This document shows, piece after piece, positions 12,368 through 18,035 of a DNA stretch of 18,035 bases. The notes beneath the pieces were generated by a model, which saw nothing but the letters and a program-made list of their open reading frames with translations, was not told the origin of the DNA and ran no database searches. This DNA comes from Candidatus Lloydbacteria bacterium RIFCSPLOWO2_02_FULL_54_12 (GTDB lineage Bacteria > Patescibacteriota > Minisyncoccia > Phycocordibacterales > UBA6899): contig MHLS01000006.1 of NCBI GenBank assembly GCA_001819095.1, forward strand, positions 1 to 18,035, read 5' to 3'. The translations under genes and the position numbers were made by a program. Positions within the stretch are counted from its first letter, which is position 1, and each line of letters starts with the position of its first letter.

Positions 12368-13495
12368 CTAGGCCTTCTTTTCTCCCGCGAACGAGAGGGT
12401 CATTCTCTGCTCTTTCGGTTCGAAGAGGGTGATGGTGAAGGGGTAGGTCTTGCCGAGCTCAAGCGATGCACGCAGGCGCTCTTCCGTCCCGAACTCCGAG
12501 ATGTGCACAAGTCCCGCGACGCCTTCTTCGATCGACGCAAGCGCGCCGTACTTGTTGAACTTGATGACCGCGCCGCGGACCGTTTCGCCTTTCTTGTACT
12601 TCTTCTCCGCGCCTTTCCACGGATTCTCTTTGAGGACTTTGACCGAGAGCGACACCTTGTTCTCCTTAATCTCGATAATCTGTGCCTTTACTTTGTCGCC
12701 CACCGTGAAGAGCTTGCGCGGGTTGTCGACGAGGCCCCAGTCCATTTCCGAGATGTGGATCAATCCTTCGAGACCCTCTTCGATCTTCATGAACGCGCCG
12801 AAGTCGACGACGCCGGTGATCTCGCCGTCGACAATCATGCCGAGGTGGTATTTGGCGACGATCTCCTCCTTTTCCTTCTGGTTGTGTTCCTTCTCCGAGA
12901 AGATGAGCTTGCCTTCCTTGGGGCTGGCGGTGATCATGACGACCGAGAGTTTCTCGCCGACCAACTTCTTCAATTCCTCGAGTATCTTGTCCTTGTCGCC
13001 GTCGGAGACGCGCGGGTAGTGATCGCCCGAGAGTTGTGAAGCCGGCAAGAATCCGGAGATGCCCTGCCAGTCGAGGATGAGGCCGCCCTTGTTCGCGTCT
13101 TTGACCGGAAGGTCGATGATTGTCTTTTTCTTGACGAGGTCTTCCGCGTCCGCCCAGATGAGCGATTGTCGCGCCTCTTTGAGCGAGAGCTCGACGTAGC
13201 CGTCCGCGTTCTCACGCTCGACGACCTTAGCGACGACCTTGTCGCCAAGATTCATGTGCTTGATGAGATCGTGCGCGTTCGTGTACTCGCGTCCGTAGAT
13301 CATTCCGATACCGAAAGGTGCAAGGTCGATGTAGACCGATTTTTTGTCTGCTCTGATGACCGTGCCCTCCATGATCTCGCCTTCCTCGGGACACTTGCCG
13401 ATCTCGGTCATGTACTTCGACATCACGTGATCGGGAGAGGGGATATGTTCCCCGCCGACCACAATGATCTCTTCTTCTATTGTTGCTGTTGTCAT
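12368..13495 (-). CDS. rpsA: Ribosomal protein bS1-like, four S1 domains
   Basis: RNA-binding protein that helps dock mRNA on the 30S subunit. The 375-residue product has an acidic N-terminal tail and four S1 repeats. Repeat 1 is at about 38-105 (EGEIMEGTVIRADKKSVYIDL) and repeat 2, the most degenerate, at about 122-202 (GGLILDWQGISGFLPASQL). Repeat 3 is at about 218-287 (GEITGVVDFGAFMKIEEGLEGLIHISEMDW) and repeat 4 at about 302-370 (GAVIKFNKYGALASIEEGVAGLVHISE). Enterobacterial S1 has six, so this is a short form. ATG 13495 is chosen; a TTG at 13519 in the same frame is possible. There is no SD. The roughly 140-nt leader contains a terminator-like hairpin, suggesting regulation at the RNA level. 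Confidence 0.93.
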   Translation of the reverse strand: MTTATIEEEIIVVGGEHIPSPDHVMSKYMTEIGKCPEEGEIMEGTVIRADKKSVYIDLAPFGIGMIYGREYTNAHDLIKHMNLGDKVVAKVVERENADGYVELSLKEARQSLIWADAEDLVKKKTIIDLPVKDANKGGLILDWQGISGFLPASQLSGDHYPRVSDGDKDKILEELKKLVGEKLSVVMITASPKEGKLIFSEKEHNQKEKEEIVAKYHLGMIVDGEITGVVDFGAFMKIEEGLEGLIHISEMDWGLVDNPRKLFTVGDKVKAQIIEIKENKVSLSVKVLKENPWKGAEKKYKKGETVRGAVIKFNKYGALASIEEGVAGLVHISEFGTEERLRASLELGKTYPFTITLFEPKEQRMTLSFAGEKKA

Positions 13496-13521
13496 AGCTG
13501 TGGTTTTTTGTTTTTCCAACG

Positions 13522-13543
13522 AAAAATCTGCACAAGGGCAGAT
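13522..13543 (-). terminator. Attenuator-like hairpin in the rpsA leader
   Basis: Minus strand ATCTGC (13543-13538), 6-nt loop and GCAGAT (13531-13526), followed by TTTT (13525-13522). It lies between the predicted rpsA promoter and its ATG, 27 nt before the start, so it could terminate transcription prematurely. The stem is short (6 bp). Confidence 0.4.
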
Positions 13544-13643
13544 ATGTTGTATCTACCTGTTTGGGATCGACGGAAGCTATGGCGTAATGCCGGCCTCGGT
13601 CGGGGTAACCCCAAGCGGTGCTCATAAATGCGGTTGTGCGTCC

Positions 13644-13672
13644 AAACTAGCAAAAGGGAAGGAAATTTGCAA
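13644..13672 (-). promoter_or_regulatory. rpsA promoter
   Basis: Minus strand TTGCAA (13672-13667), 17-bp spacer, TAGTTT (13649-13644), with a TGC extension. Same layout and -35 as the rpsU promoter at 3220-3192. Predicted start near 13637. Confidence 0.55.
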
Positions 13673-13713
13673 CTCCACGTTTGAAATACAAGGTGGGTCC
13701 TTAAGCATTGATG

Positions 13714-13803
13714 AAGTACAAGATGAAAGAATGGCCAACTTCTCCAAGGTCTCACCTTGCAAAACCAAGGAGAGACCTTCGGCCATTCTTCCACCTCGTA
13801 CTT
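13714..13803. repeat. 90-bp compound palindrome, AAGGTCTC family
   Basis: Outer arms 13714-13736 and 13781-13803 (23 nt each) match at 20 positions, including AAGAATGGCC / GGCCATTCTT. All three mismatches are A opposite C on the plus strand, so they become G-U pairs in a minus-strand RNA. The inner hairpin is AAGGTCTCACCTTG (13746-13759), CAAAAC loop, CAAGGAGAGACCTT (13766-13779), with one mismatch. It sits between the divergent rpsA and MBL promoters. Upstream, TACAAGGTGGGTCCTT (13687-13702) resembles the 10.2/12.3-kb arms. The rest of 13496-14048 holds promoters, leaders and this element, with no credible gene. Confidence 0.7.
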
Positions 13804-13890
13804 ACTTCCATGCGATTTTGCCGTTTTTGACAGCGCGGAAATGACGGCGAATTATGCCAAAAAACCCAGTAATATCAAGACCTTTTGCAC

Positions 13891-13919
13891 TTTCCATTTC
13901 ATGGGAGACTTGCTATACT
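13891..13919 (+). promoter_or_regulatory. Promoter of the MBL-membrane protein-gyrA run
   Basis: TTTCCA (13891-13896), 17-bp spacer, TATACT (13914-13919), extended by TGC. Predicted start near 13926, about 6 nt before the left arm of leader copy C. Confidence 0.55.
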
Positions 13920-13931
13920 CAAGAGCACTTG

Positions 13932-14050
13932 TCCCGTGAGAAATCGCGGACATGGCGTTTCAATTGACTTACATGAGGAAAGCAGATTTTAGCAACACTA
14001 GCAAAGTGGGGTGCGGGACGAAGTCGTCCGCGTTCTATTTCTAATGGGAT
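13932..14050 (+). promoter_or_regulatory. Start-codon-overlapping inverted-repeat leader, copy C
   Basis: Left arm TCCCGTGAGAAAT (13932-13944) pairs with ATTTCTAATGGGA (14037-14049) in 12 of 13 positions, counting one G-U. The right arm ends in the ATG of the MBL gene. CGCGGAC (13945-13951) then pairs perfectly with GTCCGCG (14026-14032). Left-arm GAAAT is matched by ATTTC, whereas copies A and B have GAGGT/ACCTC and GAGAT/ATCTC. The interior shares CAGATTTTA-like sequence with copy A. Confidence 0.65.
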
Positions 14051-14690
14051 GATCATCACCTACCACGGTGGGCATTTCGTGAAAATTGCCCAAGGGGACA
14101 CCGTTATCGGAGTGAATCCGTTCGGCAAAAATTCGTCGCACAAACCGATCCGTTTCGGCGCGCGCGTCGGCATCGTGTCGATGGATCACCCCGACATGAA
14201 CGGCGTTGAGAATCTCTCGCACGGGGAAAAGGTCCCCTTCACGATCTCCGGAGCGGGTGAGTACGAGGTCGGCGGTATCGCCATTTCCGGATTTCTCTCG
14301 CCGAAACCTGTTGGTGAAAAAAAATTACTGAACACTATTTACACCGTCGAGTTCGAGGGTATTCGACTGTGCTTTTTGGGCGCGCTTTCGTCGCCGGAGC
14401 TTCCGGCGGAGATCCTCGAAGGCATCGGCGAGGTCGACATCCTCTTCACTCCGGTGTGCGACAAAGAGCTTTTGACGCCGGCCGACGCCGAGAAGATCAT
14501 GCTCGCGCTTGAGGCGAAGATTGTGATACCGCTCGCGTGGGACGACGGCGCCGAGAAGCAGTTGAAACTTTTTCTGAAAGAAGCCGGAGCGGAGAAAACG
14601 GAGCGCATCGATAAACTGACGCTTAAGCGCAAGGACCTCGAAGGGAAGGAGGGTGATGTCGTCCTTCTCGAACCGCTTTCTCACGCGTAA
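14049..14690 (+). CDS. MBL-fold (UlaG-like) protein with degenerate metal site
   Basis: Resembles the beta-lactamase-superfamily proteins of COG2220/Lactamase_B_3 that are common in Patescibacteria. The 213-residue protein begins MIITYHGGHFVKIAQGDTVIGVNPFGK. It has the PFTISGAGEYEVGGIAISGF block (63-82), LCFLGALSS where LxHxGD is expected, and a C-terminal VIPLAWDD. The metal motif HxHxDH is reduced to MDHPDM (45-50), so two of three His are missing; the later His/Asp ligands are also not apparent. It is probably not a standard metallohydrolase. The start codon lies in the right arm of leader copy C, with no SD. The next gene starts 2 nt after the stop. Confidence 0.75.
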   Translation: MIITYHGGHFVKIAQGDTVIGVNPFGKNSSHKPIRFGARVGIVSMDHPDMNGVENLSHGEKVPFTISGAGEYEVGGIAISGFLSPKPVGEKKLLNTIYTVEFEGIRLCFLGALSSPELPAEILEGIGEVDILFTPVCDKELLTPADAEKIMLALEAKIVIPLAWDDGAEKQLKLFLKEAGAEKTERIDKLTLKRKDLEGKEGDVVLLEPLSHA

Positions 14691-14691
14691 C

Positions 14692-15135
14692 ATGACAACA
14701 ATGTTGGACTACCTTGATCAACTACGGGCGAAACCTATCCACGTGCGCAAGCGCATCGCTTTCGGGACGACCTTTGCGCTCTCGTTTTTGATCGCGGCCA
14801 TTTGGTGGAATTCCTTTAATGCGAGTCCTACGCTCGCCGAGGAGAATATGGCGGCGAGCGCTTCTTCGCCTTGGGATGTCGTTTTTGATACGATTGGCCA
14901 CGCCAAAGAGTCGACGGTCGCGACGTATGACGACACGATCGAACAGCTCCGTTCCTTGGGCGAGGAGGCCACGGCCGATGTTGATACCGGAAATGCGAAC
15001 GAAAATATCGAACCGTCGGTCGTCGAGGGCGATATCGTCTATCCCGCAGATCTTCGCGGTGTCGTAGAGGAAAACGAGCTCCATACTCGCCCGAAGCCGG
15101 CCGAGGAGGTGCCCGCCGAGACGACGAGTGATTAG
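14692..15135 (+). CDS. Single-pass membrane protein with acidic extracytoplasmic tail
   Basis: Function not recognised. From ATG 14692 the product is 147 residues; ATG 14701 is an alternative. A basic N-terminus (DYLDQLRAKPIHVRKR) precedes one helix (IAFGTTFALSFLIAAIWW, about 21-38). The rest is polar, acidic and low in complexity (EEATADVDTGNANENIEPS, PAEEVPAETTSD), probably outside the cell. It starts immediately after the MBL gene stop and ends 17 nt before gyrA, so the three genes form one transcription unit. Could be a membrane tether, but no partner is indicated. Confidence 0.72.
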   Translation: MTTMLDYLDQLRAKPIHVRKRIAFGTTFALSFLIAAIWWNSFNASPTLAEENMAASASSPWDVVFDTIGHAKESTVATYDDTIEQLRSLGEEATADVDTGNANENIEPSVVEGDIVYPADLRGVVEENELHTRPKPAEEVPAETTSD

Positions 15136-15152
15136 TTTTTTACCGACGCAAT

Positions 15153-17645
15153 ATGTCAAAAGAGAAACCACAGAAACAAAGTAACGACGGACCGAAGCAC
15201 GTTGCGACGACCGTACGCACTTCCGGCGTTCTTCCGGTCAACATCGTGACCGAAATGCGCACCTCCTTCATCGACTATGCGATGTCGGTCATCGTCGACC
15301 GCGCACTTCCTGACGTCCGCGACGGCTTGAAGCCGGTCCACCGCCGCATCCTCTTTGCGATGCAGGAGGCGGGCTTGACCGCTTCCGCGCGGTTCAAGAA
15401 GTCCGCGACCATCGTCGGTGACGTGCTCGGCAAGTACCATCCCCACGGCGATTCGTCGGTGTATGAGGCGATGGTGAAGATGACACAACTTTTTTCGATG
15501 CGTTACCCGCTCGTTTTGGGGCAAGGCAACTTCGGCTCGATCGACGGCGACGGAGCGGCAGCCTACCGTTATACCGAAGCGAAGATGTCACGTATCGCGG
15601 GCGAAGTCCTTCAAGACCTTGAGAAGAAGACCGTCGAATTCCGCCCCAACTACGACGGTTCGCGCAACGAGCCGGTCGTCATGCCGTCGGTCGTTCCCAA
15701 CCTCTTGTTGAACGGCACACTAGGCATCGCGGTCGGTATGGCGACGAACATTCCTCCGCACAATCTCCGCGAGGTCGTCGATGCGCTCACGCACTTGATC
15801 GAAGACCCCGAGGCGTCGACCGAAGAGCTCCTCGAATTCATCCAAGGGCCGGACTTCCCGACAGGCGGGCTCGCGTACGGCAAGAGCGACCTGCGCCATG
15901 CGTATGCTTCCGGTCGCGGCGGTGTCATCTGTCGCGGTGAGGCGGAGATCGTCGAACAGAAAGCGGGGCAGTCGGAGATCGTCATCTCGAGCATTCCGTT
16001 CCGTGTGAACAAAGCGACACTTCTGGCGAAGATCGCGGAGCTGGTGCATGAGAAGAAGCTCGAAGGGATCAAAGACTTGCGTGATGAATCCGCCAAAGGC
16101 GACATCCGCATCGTGGCCTATCTCAAGAACAACGTCCCACCGCAGAAGGTCTTGAATTATCTCTATCGCCACACTGAACTCGAATCGACGTATCACTACA
16201 ACATGGTCGCGCTCGTCGACGGCGTGCCCCAGACGCTTTCCTTGAAGTCGCTTCTCGAAGAGTTCATCAAGCACCGCAAAGTCGTGGTGAAACGCCGCAC
16301 CGAATTCGACTTGAACAAAGCGAAGGACCGCGAGCACATCCTCCTCGGCCTGAAGAAGGCGCTCGACCACATCGATGCTATTATCAAAACGATCAAGGCG
16401 TCGAAAGATACACCGACCGCACAGGTGAATTTGATGAAGCAGTTCAAGTTCTCCGACCGACAAGCCGTCGCCATCCTCGAGATGAAGCTTTCGCGTTTGG
16501 CGGGCTTGGAGCGCAAGAAGATCGAAGACGAATTGAAGAGCGTGCAGGCGCAGATCATCGAACTTGAAAGCGTCCTCGCGAGCCCGAAGAAGATGCTCTC
16601 CGTCATCAAGAGCGAACTCATCGCGGTCAAAGACAAATACGGTGACGACCGCCGCACCAAGATCGTGAAAGGAGGCGTCAAAGAGATCTCCGTCGAGGAC
16701 ACCATTCCGGAGAAAGAAACGGTCCTTGTTTTCACCTCGGGCGGCTACATCAAGCGCACCGATCCGGCGGAGTATCGCGTCCAGCGGCGCGGCGGCGTGG
16801 GCGTGATGGACCTCGACACGAAAGAAGAGGACTTCGTCACCATCTTCCTCTCCTGTTCGACGCACGAGGATATTCTCTTCTTCACCGACAAAGGCAAGGC
16901 CTACCAGATCAAGGCGTACGAACTTCCCGAAGGCCGCCGCGCCACGAAAGGCAAATCCATCATGAACTACCTTCCCCTAGGCGCCGACGAACATGTGACC
17001 TCGATGCTTGCCATGCCGCGCGAGGTGAAGGAGGTCGCGAAGCTCTCGCTTTTGATGGTAACGCAAAGGGGGACGGTGAAGAAGACCGCCGCCGACGCTT
17101 TCAAAGACGTGCGTCGTTCGGGCTTGCTCGCCATCAAATTGAAACCCAAAGACCTTTTACTCGCCGCACGGTTCGTCGAGGACAAGGACGACGTGTCGTT
17201 TGTGACCGCGAAGGGCCAGTCCATCCGTTTCAGTCAGGACGATGTTCGCGAGATGGGGCGGAATGCCGGCGGCGTACGCGGGATGAAGTTGAAAGGCGAC
17301 GACAAGATCGTCACCGCCGACGTGGTGCGCTGGATCTATGATAAGCCGATGTTGATCGTCATCAGCGAACAGGGCTACGGCAAGATGACCGACATGGAGG
17401 AATATAAAACACAAGGTCGCGGCGGCTCGGGCATCAAGACGGCGAATGTCACTCCGAAGACGGGGAAGGTCGTGGCCGGCATGGTGTTGCCCGATCAGGA
17501 AGGGGAGTTGGTCGCTATTTCCAAACACAGTCAGGTCATCCGCGTCCCGTTGAAAGAGATAGCAGTGTCGGGGCGTTCGACGCAGGGGTCAAGAATTATG
17601 AAACTTCGCCCGGGAGATTCGATTGCGTCGATAACGGCATTGTAG
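15153..17645 (+). CDS. gyrA: DNA gyrase subunit A
   Basis: Breakage-reunion subunit of the topoisomerase that introduces negative supercoils. The 830-residue product has FIDYAMSVIVDRALPDVRDGLKPVHRR at the N-terminus and the quinolone-determining region GKYHPHGDSSVYEAM (S101 and E105 match E. coli Ser83 and Asp87). The catalytic tyrosine Y140 is in AAAYRYTE. A coiled-coil tower and a six-blade C-terminal pinwheel follow. The GyrA box QRRGGVG (544-550), which distinguishes gyrase from ParC, is present apart from Val at the variable sixth position. A second QGRGGSG and GRNAGGVRGMKL occur in later blades. No SD is seen before ATG 15153 (TTTTTTACCGACGCAAT), in keeping with coupling to the gene 17 nt upstream. 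The stop overlaps a palindrome. Confidence 0.97.
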   Translation: MSKEKPQKQSNDGPKHVATTVRTSGVLPVNIVTEMRTSFIDYAMSVIVDRALPDVRDGLKPVHRRILFAMQEAGLTASARFKKSATIVGDVLGKYHPHGDSSVYEAMVKMTQLFSMRYPLVLGQGNFGSIDGDGAAAYRYTEAKMSRIAGEVLQDLEKKTVEFRPNYDGSRNEPVVMPSVVPNLLLNGTLGIAVGMATNIPPHNLREVVDALTHLIEDPEASTEELLEFIQGPDFPTGGLAYGKSDLRHAYASGRGGVICRGEAEIVEQKAGQSEIVISSIPFRVNKATLLAKIAELVHEKKLEGIKDLRDESAKGDIRIVAYLKNNVPPQKVLNYLYRHTELESTYHYNMVALVDGVPQTLSLKSLLEEFIKHRKVVVKRRTEFDLNKAKDREHILLGLKKALDHIDAIIKTIKASKDTPTAQVNLMKQFKFSDRQAVAILEMKLSRLAGLERKKIEDELKSVQAQIIELESVLASPKKMLSVIKSELIAVKDKYGDDRRTKIVKGGVKEISVEDTIPEKETVLVFTSGGYIKRTDPAEYRVQRRGGVGVMDLDTKEEDFVTIFLSCSTHEDILFFTDKGKAYQIKAYELPEGRRATKGKSIMNYLPLGADEHVTSMLAMPREVKEVAKLSLLMVTQRGTVKKTAADAFKDVRRSGLLAIKLKPKDLLLAARFVEDKDDVSFVTAKGQSIRFSQDDVREMGRNAGGVRGMKLKGDDKIVTADVVRWIYDKPMLIVISEQGYGKMTDMEEYKTQGRGGSGIKTANVTPKTGKVVAGMVLPDQEGELVAISKHSQVIRVPLKEIAVSGRSTQGSRIMKLRPGDSIASITAL

Positions 17646-17735
17646 TTTTCGAGGTGAGTCCTTGGCTTTGAAAGGTCTCTCCTCGAAAACTGATTCAGAA
17701 AAATATGAGACCTTGAGGAAGTTGGTCGTTCTTGG
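17644..17735. repeat. Palindrome at the gyrA stop plus adjacent repeat fragment
   Basis: AGTTTTCGAGGTGAGTCCTT (17644-17663) and AAGGTCTCTCCTCGAAAACT (17672-17691) pair in 18 of 20 positions around an 8-nt loop. The left arm includes the gyrA stop. Then TGAGACCTTGAGGAAGTTGG (17706-17725) closely matches the reverse complement of 13736-13755, including the order AAGGTCTCTCCT ... TGAGACCTTG. This is a diverged, inverted copy of the 13.7-kb element with a different spacer. No T-tract. Confidence 0.65.
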
Positions 17736-17754
17736 TGTCACGCGCCTCGCATCT

Positions 17755-17771
17755 CATCGCAAACTGCGATG
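17755..17771. other. Short hairpin downstream of gyrA
   Basis: CATCGCA, AAC loop, TGCGATG: a perfect 7-bp stem, 110 nt after gyrA. No T-tract. Confidence 0.3.
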
Positions 17772-17781
17772 CGCTTGACCT

Positions 17782-17900
17782 AAAAAGACAAAAAGCCGCC
17801 TGCAAGGCTTGGGAGTTGTGGAAAGTGATATCTCCTTTTCCACACAGGCTTAGTTTTGGAGACTAAACCCACGCGTTGCTCCCACTCCTTGCAGGCGGCT
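17782..17900 (-). ncRNA. Structured RNA/terminator with internal three-way junction
   Basis: Perfect outer stem AGCCGCCTGCAAGG (17794-17807) / CCTTGCAGGCGGCT (17887-17900), then GGGAG (17811-17815) / CTCCC (17879-17883). These enclose two hairpins: TGTGGAAA/TTTCCACA (17817-17844, 12-nt loop) and GGCTTAGT/ACTAAACC (17847-17869, 7-nt loop). The loops are complementary (TCTCC 17831-17835 with GGAGA 17858-17862). On the minus strand the second hairpin pairs completely thanks to a U-G pair, and the outer stem is followed by TTTTGTCTTTTT, so a minus-strand RNA ending near 17782 is favoured. The gene it would belong to lies beyond the window. No known RNA class was recognised. Confidence 0.5.
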
Positions 17901-17920
17901 CTTTGGTTTCAAGGACTCAA

Positions 17921-17977
17921 GGTATTCTCTGGATTAAGGGGGTTTTCAGTTTTTAGATAACTTTCAGAGATAATACC
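17921..17977 (+). other. Bulged stem upstream of the last terminator
   Basis: GGTATTCTCTG (17921-17931) pairs with CAGAG-AT-AATACC (17965-17977), 11 bp with a 2-nt bulge and an AT-rich 33-nt loop. It ends 6 nt before the terminator stem. No gene is visible in 17901-18035. Confidence 0.35.
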
Positions 17978-17983
17978 CAAAAT

Positions 17984-18009
17984 CACCGGTTTATTCCCCG
18001 GTGTTTTTT
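17984..18009 (+). terminator. Rho-independent terminator
   Basis: CACCGG (17984-17989), 8-nt loop, CCGGTG (17998-18003), then TTTTTT (18004-18009). It could end the gyrA transcript about 360 nt after the stop, or act as an attenuator for a plus-strand gene beyond the window. In the opposite direction only four Ts follow. Confidence 0.7.
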
Positions 18010-18035
18010 GTACCCTTTTTCTTTCTCTTCGGAGC

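Noticed and set aside
13227..13625. 132-residue minus-strand frame starting in the rpsA leader (MSTAWGYPD...)
   Set aside because: Most of it is an out-of-frame shadow of rpsA. The first 43 codons lie in the leader and might be an upstream ORF, but there is no SD and no motif, so it is not listed as a gene.
8597..14050. Leaders A-C as MITEs or insertion-sequence remnants
   Set aside because: Size and terminal inverted repeats fit a MITE, but interiors are not shared, no target-site duplications are visible, all end exactly at an ATG, and arm differences are compensatory.
15720..16865. 381-residue open frame on the minus strand
   Set aside because: Antisense shadow of gyrA, Asp/His/Arg-rich low-complexity translation without motifs.
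17646..18009. tmRNA, SRP RNA, RNase P RNA or T-box in the post-gyrA region
   Set aside because: No T-loop (GGTTCGA), no SRP GGAAGGAAGCAG-type loop, no RNase P GAGGAAAGTCC and no AGGGTGGNACCGCG were found.
1..18035. tRNA genes, CRISPR arrays, prophage or transposase genes
   Set aside because: No cloverleaf with a GTTCRANNC T-loop, no regularly spaced direct repeats and no integrase/transposase motifs were seen on either strand.
1..18035. Recoded TGA (Gly) as in Gracilibacteria/SR1
   Set aside because: TGA serves as the stop of ftsA and ybeY, and no conserved protein here has an internal TGA.

Overview
The window looks like a chromosomal segment of a Patescibacteria (Candidate Phyla Radiation) bacterium, probably a GC-rich Parcubacteria-type lineage. 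This is inferred from the bS21 type, a four-S1-domain ribosomal protein S1, compact genes with few Shine-Dalgarno (SD) sites, the small membrane-anchored gene next to gyrA, and the gene content. TGA is used as a stop codon (ftsA, ybeY), so the code is standard. No tRNA, rRNA, CRISPR array, transposase or prophage gene was seen.

Layout. 1-5350, minus strand: lepB-hisS, then rpsU-ybeY-ftsA, then ftsZ (3' end outside the window), i.e. protein export, histidine charging, ribosome and rRNA maturation, and division. 5380-5711, plus strand: a 61-codon orphan gene with its own promoter and terminator. 5799-8524, minus strand: gtrA, a GT39/PMT-type mannosyltransferase and a SAM methyltransferase. They diverge from a plus-strand polyprenyl-phosphate sugar synthase (8718-9458), and together these look like a lipid-linked sugar and protein/surface glycosylation module. 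pth follows on the plus strand. 10296-11018, minus strand: a small four-Cys protein and two tandem 52-residue membrane paralogues. 11078-11846, plus strand: a clpP-type protease. 11857-13672, minus strand: a three-helix membrane protein and rpsA. 13891-17645, plus strand: a degenerate MBL-fold protein, a single-pass membrane protein and gyrA.

The most striking content is non-coding. (1) Three leaders of about 120 nt, at 8597-8719, 9468-9593 and 13932-14050, are bounded by inverted arms of the type ATCCCGTTAGA(R)(R)T / A(Y)(Y)TCTAACGGGAT. The right arm ends inside the ATG start codon of the next gene. The arms differ among copies in a compensatory way, which suggests a start-codon-sequestering cis-regulatory RNA family. 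(2) Long imperfect palindromes with AAGGT/ACCTT cores recur between genes at 10.2, 12.3, 13.7 and 17.6 kb, again with paired changes. (3) At 17794-17900 a terminator-like 14-bp stem encloses a three-way junction whose two hairpin loops are complementary. (4) Several promoters lie so close to their ATG that the mRNAs should be leaderless or nearly so, and divergent gene pairs share or abut promoter elements.

All functional names rest on protein motifs read by eye. RNA structures and promoters were found by manual complementarity and spacing and have not been folded or searched computationally.
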